Of a stretch of 64,000 nucleotides of DNA, positions 34,866 to 46,246 are shown in pieces. A program made the position numbers and the translations under genes. Source of the stretch: Argopecten irradians (Eukaryota; Mollusca; Bivalvia; Pectinida; Pectinidae); NCBI RefSeq assembly GCF_041381155.1, contig NC_091142.1:8046778-8110777 (forward strand). Reading direction: 5' to 3'. The notes under the pieces were generated by a model. That model was not told where the DNA came from. It ran no database searches and saw only the letters and a list, made by a program, of their open reading frames with translations. Numbering within the stretch: position 1 is the first letter of the stretch; each line of letters starts with the position of its first letter.

Positions 34866-37800
34866 ATGAGGAGCAATATTGAGTTATTTGTGGATTTTTT
34901 GTTTTTCCTGTGTGCAGTGTTAATGCCGGTCGTGTGCCTAATGTTCGGTGTAGATCTAACAATATATATGTCGTTTCTCCTGTACACGTATGCAATCTGC
35001 TGCCGATTAGTACCGAATGTTTTGGTAAGAACCAGTGTTTGTTTAAATTAAGTGTGTCATGTAAATGTTAAGTCTATCTTATAACCATCCGCGATACTCT
35101 AGGGGTTACTATCACTGACGTTATATCAACTCATGGACTATCTCATAGTAAAACTGGAGGCAGTTTAGCAGAAAAAAATGACCAATCACAGGCCAGCAAG
35201 AGACTTCCTTTAAAGACTACATACATAGAGAGAGAAGGGGGGGGGTAGGGTAGGGCGGGGGGAAGAGAAAGGCCCAACCTCAAAGCAACACAGTCAATAT
35301 TCAATTCTTTTGATGTACATCTGTACATGTGTCTTCTGTTGCCTCCATTTACTATGAGATAATCCAGGGGTGGATATTACGTCAGTGATAGTAACCCCTG
35401 GAATATCGAGGATGTGGTATAAGTCACATCGACCAAAGCGGCCGATATCAACAACTGTCTATTTGCCATATTAGATATGATACCCCAATTCAATGCTATA
35501 TGAGTTTCTTGTAGATGACAGTTTTTCAATGTCATACACCATAACAGATTATATATCTTAACAGTTTAGATAGGTTATTTCCATAACATTTTTTAGAGTT
35601 TCTTCTTGCTGTGACATAAGATCTCACCAATCTTCGCCAAGATGTTCCACAGCATGTTCAAAGTTCGTGTTGGATTTTGGAAATCTAAAATCATGTAAGG
35701 TTATAGTACCCCATATATTATTATTAGGTATGAAATAACTGCCTTCATAACTTCTGGTTCAGTATAGGATGTTGCCGTACCTCTACATCAGGTTCCTTTG
35801 CCTGGGACTGTCGTTTGTAGCTGTCAGCCTGATTCCAATCGAAGTAGTAAGGTTTTACGAAATATTCCTTTGGGTATCAGAGTTTGGATTCCAGATGGCT
35901 GAATTTCCACTTCTTCTAAATCATATGATGCATGTCAACCGCACAATCAAGGAAAAAATGAAGGGGAACTACATGTATTTTCTTGTTTCGAAGGTAAATA
36001 ATGCTTCACATCAATATTACATAATATAATTACATCATTATATCATAATATTTGATGCCAATTAATATTTACTTATAAATTGATTTCTTTTGGTCATGTG
36101 AAATGATAAATCCCTGATTCATAATTTACATATATTTATCTTGTGGTTCTGTTGTTCTACCTGTAACGTTTTGTAAACCTTCAATATTAGGGTTTATAAT
36201 TGAAAAGTTGATTAAGGTTTAAGGGTCAATTTATACAATATACATTTTTGGCCCTTTTTGGATGAATACATTTAGAATCATGTCCACGGAAAGTTATTTT
36301 TTCGGTGGGGAATCCCAAGAGAAAATTAATCTTTCCACGGGGACAATCTTAATTGTATCTCGACACACATGATCATGATTATTTTATTATATTTAATAAA
36401 TCTAAAATAAATCCATGTTTGTTATATTCCACATTAACAAGAGTAAAAATAAATCGTAAATATATTTACTAACAATGTTGCAAAATGTGTCGGACTGTAG
36501 TCAGTGGAGATGAACATCACGCTTTCCCGCGTGACATAAGCCGTTAATAACTGTATAGCACATTTTGTAGAAGGTTAGTGCTATTTTGGACTGAAGAAGG
36601 CCCTATAGTGGCTGAATATATATTTCATAGAAATGATTTTTTATTTTACTTTGAGTTTAATTAGGCCCTTTAATTCGGATTATTGATATACAAGCTTTAT
36701 ACCGTATTTATCTCATTATGTAGATTGCTTGGTTTTGCAGAATCTTTGTCGGGTAAAGGCTTTCAGCAACATCGTTGTTATTCTTGCTTGAAGGTACAAA
36801 CAACGATCATTTTCGGCCTCGTTCGGAGCTTCCAAGGTGTTATTTAACCAATTTACCTGGGGTTATTACTACACCTTCTTATTCCTTTGAAATATCTAAC
36901 TTATTCAATGGCATGGTGGCAAGTTTAATCCAATGAAAAAATATAATGTGAGGTATAATATGACGTGTTACACTGTACATGGATACCCTCTTTTATACCG
37001 ACCATAATTACATATAGTTTAGCCAGCTTTATTTTTCGTGTGCTATTGAATTCCGCATATGTCGAAGAGGACAAGGAAATGCTGTGAAATTATAACCACG
37101 AAAGTCTAGATCGCGAAATAATTACTCGCCGTGAAAATATCATTTGAATTTATCTTAGATTTTACTTTTTTTTTCTCTAAAACGCGAAATTAAGGCACAA
37201 CTAAAATTAGTTAATTTACAGAAATTTAAAAACCTTTCAAAATATTTCCCGAGTAATACTGTACAAATCGAAGCGCTTGATAGTTCTACTCTTTTAATTA
37301 TGATATCATCGTTACATACCGTCCGTGTCGAAATCCGAAAATCATGAACGTTTCTATAACGTATTTAGTGTTGACCTGAACTATGCATATATAACAATCG
37401 ATAGAGGTTTGTTTCAGGTTTTAGTGATATGTTCCGCGTTGCTATGGTATACACTTACAGCGTCACTGTGGGTGACTATTTCCAAGGAGGGATCTTCTGA
37501 GCAGCAAAGGTGAGGATAACAATTTGTATACATTCAAGGTATAATTTCAATTATTTCGCGGTGCTGAAATCATCCTCGATACTCAATGGGTTCCGATCAC
37601 TTGCAGTCTCTACACCCCTGGACTATCTCGTTGTAAAACCTGAGACAACAGAGCAGGTAACTTATTTGTTTGATGTACATGTACATCAAAAGAGCCGTAA
37701 AGCGATACAATGTGGTTGATTGTGTGGCTTTGAAATTTGGCGTCGCTCTCTCTGTACTCTTCAAAGGAAATCTTTGTAGGCATGTGATTGGTTCAGTTTT

Positions 37801-40160
37801 TTTCCCCTGAGCTGCCTTCAGTTTCATTATGAGATAGTCCAGGGGTGTAGAGATCGTGAAATATGAATAAACTTATCTTGCAAGATAAAATATCTTAATA
37901 TTTACTTTTAAAGATGCTCCACCGCCGACAGAGCATAAATGATATTAATCATTTGAGCAATAATTGGTGTTTATTCGTATAGATATATGTCTAATTAACA
38001 CAAAAAATAATCTAAAATGATTTGTTTCGTTTTTGGTGCAAGCGCAATCAGTACTTCATTCTACATATGATATAGTGACACGGAATTTTTTCGGGATGCA
38101 ATTAATTATTTTTCATATTTTTAACTTGAAGTAAAATTAGAAGGTCAAACTTTTCAATGGTGGTAATGGTGTAAAGTAAGTAACTTTTGAAACTCAAGAA
38201 AAATACTAAATCGTCTGCTTTTGTTTTTGATAGTGAAAAAATATCATTTGTCAGCGGTGGAGCATCTTTAATAGTTATGAGTTATAGATTGTAAATAATG
38301 CATGAATTGTAAAAAATTGTTTACGTAGTATTTTTGTAATACCTTATTTCTGTATAATTGGCACAGTCTGCTGTCCCTCGTACATGTTCTGTGCTTGACT
38401 GTACACTGTATAATGTTGATGTCGGAGAAAGGTAGGGTTAATATCATCTTATTTGCCTTCCAATGCTATAATGTCGATTATTTTCGTGCTGATGATAATT
38501 TCGGGATTTCGCGAAACATCCATATGATCGCAAAAACAGTTGAATTTCTGGTGTCTCGTTTCTGCTTAAAACCACGAATGTTCTTTGTTTTTGATGCCCT
38601 TTCCAGGTATCCTAAGTGATGCTGCTTTCTCCAGTCTTTGCTCTGTTGCATTGGTGTATGCCATGAAGAGTGAAAGTACAAATGCTCTGGCAGTGACGCA
38701 CGCCATGGATATTCATACTCAACATGACAGTAATTTGGTGTTATCATCTACTGTAAAGTTACTTATATTCGTGGGCTTTTAATTTCGCTTGATTCGCCGA
38801 TTTCACCACATTCCCGAAATTTTATACCTCGCGATTTTTTTCAAAAGTGATAGATTTATATAAATCAATAAATCAAATTTTCCTACGGCTAATGGGTGAT
38901 TCGTGAAAATTAACCCCCACGAATAAATTACAAATAGTAAATCGCAAAATTTAAAAACTATTCTGTAATTTGGATTATATATCAAACAGTTTTAATAAAT
39001 GATTTATATATTGATTTACGTTTTGTTTATTAATTTGAAATTTTGTTTTTTCTATGTATTCAGAGTTCTGGCATTATTGGAGTGCGTTCCTTCAGCGTGA
39101 TTTTCGGCTCAAGTTAGTTGTTAGAGTCTGCTGTATAGTTTACATTACTTACAAAATCACCCAAAATCCCTGGGATAAGGTAAGACCTATTTAGATTTAA
39201 TGTGTTGTTTTTATTATTGCTTAATATCATCACAATTTCAAATTTTACAAATTCGCATCAATCATTTAATATTAATTATACACAATACGAATAACCTCGA
39301 CGATAGGTTGTCTTTAAAACAATTTGAATATTTATTAGTTTAGTAAATACATATCTATGATGTATAAGATAAGTAAATAATAGCTAATTATTTTTTATTT
39401 ATTTTATTCTGTTATAGTTTCTATTGTTACCACAACAATATCCTCTGTATTAAATGATCTCTCTTTTGTTATTACAATAATGTATTTTCTCTGAAGAATG
39501 CTTACAGCTAGATTTAATTGATGAAATAGTTTCAAATAACAATATCAATAACAAGTAATTGGGTAAAACTCTTATGTCTGATGTTCGATTCCCAAGATAT
39601 AAGAGCAAATGTGGTCATATTAGGTCTTTTACGCAAACTAACAAACCGAATATGAAATAAGTGTCATAACAAATGTCCTGAAACGATAGAATCATATTCT
39701 CAAAATAAAAACAGTTACGGTACTGATTTTGAAACTACAAATTTAATTAGGCATATGACCTATTGAGTATCAAACGTGGGTTTAACATTGTGTTACTAAA
39801 ATGTTCTGACGTGTTTTTCTTGATTTTTGGGCAATCTAATAAAGTAACACATTTCTGTCTCAGGAAGAATCCCCAGTCTATGGTGACCAGGAGTTTCCTA
39901 TGCTCGGTGATAACCGGATCAGGAACGTTAAGCCCCCTCAATCAATCAATCAGGCTGACAAGGAAGAGCAGCGATTCTGGCGATCCCTATTCCTGATGAA
40001 ATTTGCTGTGGTTTTCATGTTCATTGGACTGTCAGTAAACCTATTCGATGTGAATAGAGGAAACTCCGTTCCCGGATTCAATGGTAACTATAGTCCGTGG
40101 CGGGTATTACGAATACTTGCAGTAAATGTGTTTTACCTGTGGCGACTTTCAGAAGAATAG
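34866..40160 (+). CDS. Gene B: tandem paralogue of gene A, seven exons
   Basis: Exons: 34866-35024, 35763-35993, 37418-37509, 38367-38431, 38607-38729, 39064-39179, 39864-40160, giving 360 residues. Exons 3 and 4 match gene A exactly in length (92 and 65 bp) and all phases agree, except that A's exon 6 has no counterpart: B exon 5 ends in phase 1 at a weaker donor (ACA|GTAATT) and joins the equivalent of A exon 7 directly. Hydrophobic segments fall in the same places as in A. B has an extra charged stretch at the start of the last exon (about 263-298, QSINQADKEEQ) and stops after WRLSEE, where A continues. The frame is also open upstream to an ATG at 34809, but similarity to A begins at 34866. 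Family and function unknown. No transcript evidence; the exon 5 donor is the least certain part. Confidence 0.72.
35086..35414. mobile_element. MITE family 2, long copy in gene B intron 1
   Basis: Left CATCCGCGATACTCTAGGGG, right CCCCTGGAATATCGAGGATG; arms continue with TTACTATCACTGACG, the CTATGAGATAATCCAGGGG mirror and TTTACTATG. A G-rich stretch (35236-35262) lies in the centre. No clear 9-bp duplication. Confidence 0.75.
37571..37857. mobile_element. MITE family 2, truncated long copy in gene B intron 3
   Basis: Starts CATCCTCGATACTCAATGGG and shares the GATGTACATGTACATCAAAAGAGC, TGTGGCTTTGAA and CTCTTCAAAGGAAATCTTTG blocks with the 42792 copy; breaks off after AGGGGTGTAGAGATCGTGAA, so the right terminus is missing. 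Confidence 0.7.
37909..38270 (+). mobile_element. MITE family 1, copy 6 in gene B intron 3
   Basis: TAAAGATGCTCCACCGCCGA to GTCAGCGGTGGAGCATCTTTA, with TA on both sides, about 97 bp before exon 4 of gene B. One of the best preserved members. Confidence 0.85.
38748..38970. mobile_element. ACTGTAAA-ended MITE in gene B intron 5
   Basis: Left CTACTGTAAAGTTACTTATA with TTCGTGGGC; right CCCCCACGAATAAATTAC and CTATTCTGTAATTT. Same family pattern as 15588-15809. It begins only 18 bases after the exon 5 donor of gene B. Confidence 0.5.
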
Positions 40161-40844
40161 GCTAGGAGCATTTGGTTCTCCTGAAAACGTCTATCTCCTG
40201 AAAACCTTGTGATTTATTTTCGATTCCTGGCCACTGGATCATAAAACAGTCTTCGACTTTTTTCTTGACGTAATTTTTTTGTAACGCCATCTGTGAGTGG
40301 CTAAGTCTACATGTACATGTATATTTAAGACAGTTTTGGACTTTGTATTGCTATCCTATCCTCTCTAGTATCCATAACCCTCGCAGAAACTGAGAAAGTA
40401 ATTGTCCATTAAAACCAAAATCATACGCTCAGTTGCCTTCTCTAAAACCGAAGCCATCTATGGTCTCTGCCTCCTATTATGTAAATGTGTAATATTACGA
40501 TGTAAATCTAAGGTGACCACCATGCATGATCCCTATAGGGGTCAAAATTTAAACAATATCCAATGTCTTTACAGAGATTTTTAGGACAATTAATATCACA
40601 GTTATAGTTTTGAAGCTATATCAAAATTCAAAATGGCTGCATTGGTCACGTTTACGCTATATAATTCAAATAATATCCCTCCTGACATCCAAACTACTAA
40701 AATATATTTACCTCGCCATAGAAGCAGATGTTGGTAGAAGGACTTTGTTTTAATCCATTAATAAACCTTTACCTTACACATTACAATATTATATTGTAAT
40801 TACCAAAACCAACATATTTGTAATTCGTGTAAAAAACTTAATGT

Positions 40845-41249
40845 TAAAGGGCCACTACCTTTCTGAAACGGCTTTTAATTTTTAAAATGGGAATGAAAAA
40901 CGAGATCGATAATTTTGTAGAGTCACAAAAGTTATTAACTTACCGATAATACTACACGTATCATCACATTCTGAACAATTTATTAAAATAAATAAAATGT
41001 TAATTTTCATAACGCGGGTCGTTTTATGTTTCCCGCCGTCGTCCTAAACACCGCGCGGTAGTTGACTATCTCTGCGCCAGACGGCAAAACGGCGAAATGA
41101 CTCTCCACTGTTATCATAAATTACGCAGGAAATCTAGCATATGTTTGGTGTTGTAACCTCATCTTAGGCCATCGGTATATATTTTCTGATGTTATTAATG
41201 TTTTTTAAGAAACCTTTATGTTTTGCTCCGGGAAGGTGGTGGGCCTTTA
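40845..41249 (+). mobile_element. GGGCC-ended MITE (family 3), complete copy
   Basis: Left TTAAAGGGCCACTACCTTTC, right GGGAAGGTGGTGGGCCTTTA: inverted ends of about 16 bp. Interior marks are AACGCGGGTCGTTTTATG, CCCGCCGTCGTCCTAAAC, TGGCG-like TCTGCGCCAGACGG and GTTGTAACCTCATCTTAGG. Partial copies are at 9389-9590 and 41771-43808. Confidence 0.75.
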
Positions 41250-42259
41250 TAAACAATCGATTATTTCTATGGTCTGCATTTGTGATGGAATTGAGTCAAA
41301 TGGTGACTGATACCGTAAGTTGAAAACTCTTCAGATTCGTTAATTTTAGAACTAAAACATCAAGTGAACTTAAACTATTTATGTAGATGGTTGACTCAGT
41401 GTTTTTATGCTGAGATAAAATTGTCCATCTTTCTGTACTCCTAGACACGACATATTACTCCCATGGGAATCTATACCATTAATTTTAAGTTGTATCTACA
41501 TGAAGAATTAGGAACTGATAATGTCACGTCTTTATTTGATCGTACTGAAATTTTACTATCAATTTTTTTCTAGTAGTACTAGAAAAATCTCCATTACTAG
41601 TATCTAATTTAGTTTTATCGTCGTTGTTTTGAAAATACATTTTGTTTATACAATACACAAACATTTAATGAATGGACGATTTGTCATTTCATAGTTATTT
41701 CAACTATTGTTCTACTGTTTAGTGCTAGATAAAAGTAACATGTAGATACTTTTTACAATGATATTTCATATAAAGGCCCACAACTCTTAAAAAGCCATAA
41801 GAAAATATGGTGACACCCTTATATCCCTACAGCCTAATAGTCCGAAAGCCCGTTAGTCCGAAGGTCTAATAGTCCTAAGGCCCTTTAGTCCGAAGGCCCA
41901 ATAGTCCGAAGGCCCGTTAGTCCGAAAATTAGTAAATATTGCAAGTTATATAGTTGTTATAATCAACGTACCAGTTGTATTTTCACGAAAACATTTTTCC
42001 GCAATTTCTAAGTTTCTTCATGGAGCATTGCAAGGTCAAAATTACATCAAAAGGGGGAAAAATGGTAATAAAAAAGTTAATATGTTATATTTCAATAATT
42101 CAATTTTGCTTGTTACGAGCATTTTCATTGGCTTGAAAATTCACTTTATCAGCCCATAAAGGAAAAAATGGCGTCGCCGTTTGTGACGTTGCTTCTGATT
42201 GGCTGAGATGACGGCGTAATGATTTCATAGACAAAAGAGTCCCAAAATAAATTTTGAGT

Positions 42260-42470
42260 ATTGAAGAGATTATCTTAAATAAATTGAATTATACGTATTA
42301 ATTTGAATAATTTTTTTTATGTTATAGAGATATAACATTAAAATCTGATTGTACTCTCATCATAAACCGCTTCGCGGTTTATTTAGAGTACACTAAGATT
42401 TTTGTGTTAATCTCCATAACATAATATATCTATTCAAGTTAATCCTTAATAAGATATCTCACAAGCATAC
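42260..42470. repeat. Long hairpin with CCGCTTCGCGG apex
   Basis: TTATGTTATAGAGATATAAC and GTACTCTCAT on the left mirror AGAGTACACTAAGA and TAATCTCCATAACATAA on the right around AAACCGCTTCGCGGTTTAT. Weaker pairing continues outward to GAGATTATCTTAA / TTAATAAGATATCTC. Confidence 0.75.
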
Positions 42471-42791
42471 GTTCGATGAATTATCTTACAAACATACAAG
42501 CTTTAAGATGTACGATTGTAAGCCTTATGTACACTGTAATTTGATTGCATTAGAATTAACGTTGCTCCATGAATAAATGAATCATATAATCAAATCTTAC
42601 CGAAAAAATGATCTTTATTATACATGTAAACGTCGTTATATTATACAATATGTACATGTGTTTAAAGACATATTTTTGCGTTTCCTTCCGCTTTCTTCGA
42701 CTTGTTTATTCTACCCTTAATGACGGAAATGGCCCGCATATGATATTTTGGGGGAGATTTTAAACCGGATTGCATTGTACGTATAAAATGC

Positions 42792-43114
42792 CATCCTCGA
42801 TACTCCAGGGGTTCCGATCACTTATGATCTCTACACCCCTGGACTATGTCATCGTAAAACTGGATGCAACAGAAGAAAACAGGTAATTTAGTCCTTTGAT
42901 GTAAATCCCCATCAAAAGAGCCGTATAACGGTACACTGTGGTTGACGGCGTGGCTTTGAAGTTGGGCGTCGCTCTCTCTGTAGTCTTCAAAGGAAATCTT
43001 TGCTGGTCTGTGATTGGTCAAATGTTTTCCGCTGAGCTGCCTTCAATTTCACTATGATATAGTCCAGGGGTGTAGAGATCGTAAGTGATCGAAACCCCTG
43101 GAGTGTCGAGGATG
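42792..43114. mobile_element. MITE family 2, long copy with intact 9-bp target duplication
   Basis: CATCCTCGATACTCCAGGGG at the left, CCCCTGGAGTGTCGAGGATG at the right, flanked by ATAAAATGC at 42783-42791 and 43115-43123. The interior matches 37571-37857 (TGGCTTTGAAGTTGGGCGTC, GTCTTCAAAGGAAATC). Confidence 0.85.
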
Positions 43115-43984
43115 ATAAAATGCATATACTCTTTAATATCAGATCCGTTCACGTATTTTAAGATTATGCTCTTTTTTTAAATTCGCAACATTTCGTTTGT
43201 TTATTATCATTTTTCGTATCAAATATATAGAGTCACATACATGTAATTATATATAATAAGTAGACCTTAGCACTTTTGCGTCGAAAATTGTAATAAACGT
43301 TTGTTTCATTTCGAGAAATGTTCGCATATAAATTCCAGTTATATAATCTGTTTTCGGACTAACGGGCCTTCGGACTATTGGGCCTTCGGACTAACGGGCC
43401 TTAGGACTAATGGGCCTTCGGACCAACGGGCCTTCGGACTATTGGGCCGTAGGGATATAAGGCGGTCACCGAAAATATAATGGATGATCTAAGATGAGGC
43501 TACAATACCACACAATTGCAAGATTTCCTGCGTAATCTTTTTTAACAGTGAAGATTTATTTCACTGTTTTTATGTCTGGCGCTGTGATAGACAACCAACA
43601 CGCGATAATTAGGGCAATGCCACAACGGGGGAAAACACGAGGCGACTCGCTTTATGAAAACTAGCATTTGATTCATTTTAACAAAATTGCTCGGAAGGTG
43701 ATGATGAGTGCTGTATTAACGGTATGCTAATAACTTTTGCGACTCTACAAACTTATTAATCTTTTACATTCACATTAAAAAAATATTAAAAGGTGTTGGG
43801 GCTTTAAGGATATACTTTCAATTGCATATAATTTTATCTATTTTCCCCTAAATGTATTTATGATAAATTTTATGGAAACGTATTAATACTGTCTGAGAGC
43901 TGTGTGTGTCTGGTTAGAATTATATACACGATATGCAATAACGTGTTGAATGTAGGTTTGTTCACACATACTGAATTATGTTAG

Positions 43985-46246
43985 TATACCCCGCGACGAA
44001 GTTAAGGGAGTATACTGGAATCGGGTTGTCCGTCCGTCCGTCTGTCTGTAGACACAACATTGTCCAGCTTATTCCTCATGAACTTCTTGACTTGATTTTG
44101 ATAAATTTGGTACAGAGAACGCTGACATGAAGGAGAGTTGAGTAAACTATATAGGGTTCTGCAATGTCCCCTACTAATGGAGTTATTACTAAAGGTGGTG
44201 TTCAAGCTAATGTTAAACATTCCATAGAAACTGCCCACAGCCCAATTTTCTTGAAACTTTGCATATTGAAAGTACTACTAGTTGTCCCTTTAAAATGACA
44301 CCTCTTTTTCCTTTTGAGATTTTAAAAAGTCCCAAAGGGCCTGAATTCTTTGTAGTCATTTTTATTAAAACTAGCTGCACAAACATGTCAAAAAAGGTTG
44401 GCCTTTGTTAAGTATTCTAAAATATTTATTCATAAATCATTTGAGTAGATCGTATACTTCATATTTAAGTCATTTCTTTTAGATTTTTAACGGAAAATTT
44501 TGTTTGAAATAATATTTTTTACGAAAAAGTAACACTTTTTGGAAAAAATGAAAACGAAACATTGCTCTTTGTCATCTCATTTCATCCTGTTACTGGTTTT
44601 GTCCACACTTTTACCCCCATTTAAAAATACTCCCATGACATTTTCTGTCAATGTGTAAATTAGGTTCAAAATTAAAATCCGGGAAAACTGTTTTTGAGTG
44701 ACTTCAAAATAGAGAGTGGATGTAGCAACGGATCAGTTTTTTGTTAGTATACCTAGTTATACATTTCCAGTTTATGATTCCAGAGTCCGATATAAGTGAA
44801 AATCAGTGTACAGTAATAATTTTTTATGCTTAATATCATGGTAACACCTTTTAAAATATTGGTTGCCATGGTAACAAAACGGAGGCCTCTGATTGGCTGA
44901 AATTTAAATGATGTCAGAATTAAGTGAAAATTGATATATAGAGGTTACAATGTATGGTGAATAACATGGTAACACTTTCAAAAAGATAAGTTGCCATGGA
45001 AACAAAATGGAGGCCTCTGATTGGTTGAAATTTAGATATTGTCAGATTTAACTGAAAATTGGTATATATGGGTTATAAAATATGCTGAATAACATGGAGT
45101 CCCTTTTTAAAAGATTGGTTGTCATTGAAACAAAATGAAGGTCTCTGATTGGTTGAAATTTAGATATTATTAGATATTAGTATAATTGGTACATATGGGT
45201 TATGGGGTATGCCGAATGAGATAGTAACAGTTTTAAATACATTGTTGCCATTGTTTCGAAATAAAAGCCGTCTGATTGCTAAAATTCCGATTGTAGCCTT
45301 TGTGGTGCTGGTATTATTTTTTAGATTATACACACTTTATTTGAAAATCAAATGTAACTCTGTGTCCCTCTTTAATCATTTTTAATTCAATTTAAAATAA
45401 TTTTTATCTACATAAGAGAGATGGATAATCTTAATTTGTATCTTTTGCGTTTAAGTTGCTGACGAAAATATATTTCTTTCCAATAATTATTTAATTTCTG
45501 ATATGAAAAGAGAAACTATTTGTTTCACCCAAGAGCATATCCAATTGTTAGGCTTTTTTGTACTGTTAGGGAAGATGCATGAATAGAAATGCAATAATGT
45601 TAGAGTACATATGTTAGGTAACAAAAAAATCTATCACTAACTGTTGTTTTATTATGGTGTCTATGATCAATTTTAAATTTATGGTCAACTAGGGCAAATA
45701 TTGATTTTTTTAGAAAATTCCCCTTTCTACATTTCAGCCTATAAAATGCTATTTTCCCGGATTTCATTTTTTTTTGAAAAAGTATCTGTTATAAGATTAT
45801 ACCTATAGCATGTTTTTAAAATGGTTTAAAAGTGTGGACAAAATCGATAACATGCCAGATATTTCGAGCAAACCCAATATCATCAATTTTCATCCTGACA
45901 AAAATTTGAGGTTTTTTGGCTTCAAAATCAATTTGTCGTAAAAACAATTCGTAAATATCATTATAAATGGATATGAAATAAAGAATGAAGTATCTTTTAT
46001 TAACAAAAATAATTAAAAATTAAAAATTATGATCAAAAGATGGACACAAGGGGTCCCCTTGCCACATACCCAAAGTAATTTTAGAAAACATCATTTCAGG
46101 CCCTTTATGTCTTTTTAAAACATACAAAATAAAGAAACAGCACATAAAAAGTAGTTATGTACCTAGACCTTTAACACTGCAAAATTTGAAAAAAATCGGC
46201 ACTTAGGCGGATTTTGCAACCCCACCTTTGTGCAGTGGGGGTATTA
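43985..46246 (+). mobile_element. TATACCCC-ended 2.3-kb element with tandem middle
   Basis: Starts TATACCCCGCGACGAAGTTA and GGGTTGTCCGTCCGTCC, a start seen widely in mollusc repeats; ends TTTGTGCAGTGGGGGTATTA, the inverted form. Between are a (GTCC)n tract, tandem units at 44861-45290 and AT-rich filler without a long reading frame. Non-autonomous; superfamily not determined. Confidence 0.6.
44861..45290 (+). repeat. Tandem repeat of about 128 bp with GCCTCTGATTGGCTG
   Basis: Three to four diverging units start GGTTGCCATGGTAACAAAAC, continue GGAGGCCTCTGATTGGCTGA and AATTTAGATATTGTCAG, and end with ATATGCTGAATAACATGG. Each carries one reverse CCAAT box (ATTGG). Confidence 0.65.

Larger units (their letters stand above)
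41809..43470. mobile_element. 1.66-kb DNA transposon with 8-bp target duplication
   Basis: GAAAATAT lies at both sides (41801-41808 and 43471-43478). Ends: GGTGACACCCTTATATCCCT at the left, and GGTGACCGCCTTATATCCCT on the complement of the right, followed inward on both sides by a 16-bp subterminal array of the type TTAGTCCGAAGGCCCA (about six units each). No transposase frame is visible, so it is non-autonomous. An 8-bp duplication fits the hAT superfamily, but that assignment is inference. It contains a hairpin (42260-42470) and a MITE family 2 copy (42792-43114). Confidence 0.82.
41771..43808 (-). mobile_element. GGGCC-ended MITE (family 3) split by an insertion
   Basis: The left 38 bases (TAAAGGCCCACAACTCTTAA to GAAAATAT) and 43471-43808 (GAAAATATAATGGATGATCTA to GGTGTTGGGGCTTTAA) together cover the family-3 sequence in reverse orientation relative to 40845-41249. 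The reading GAAAATAT...CTAAGATGAGG is contiguous in the complete copy, so the DNA between 41809 and 43470 was inserted later. Confidence 0.75.
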
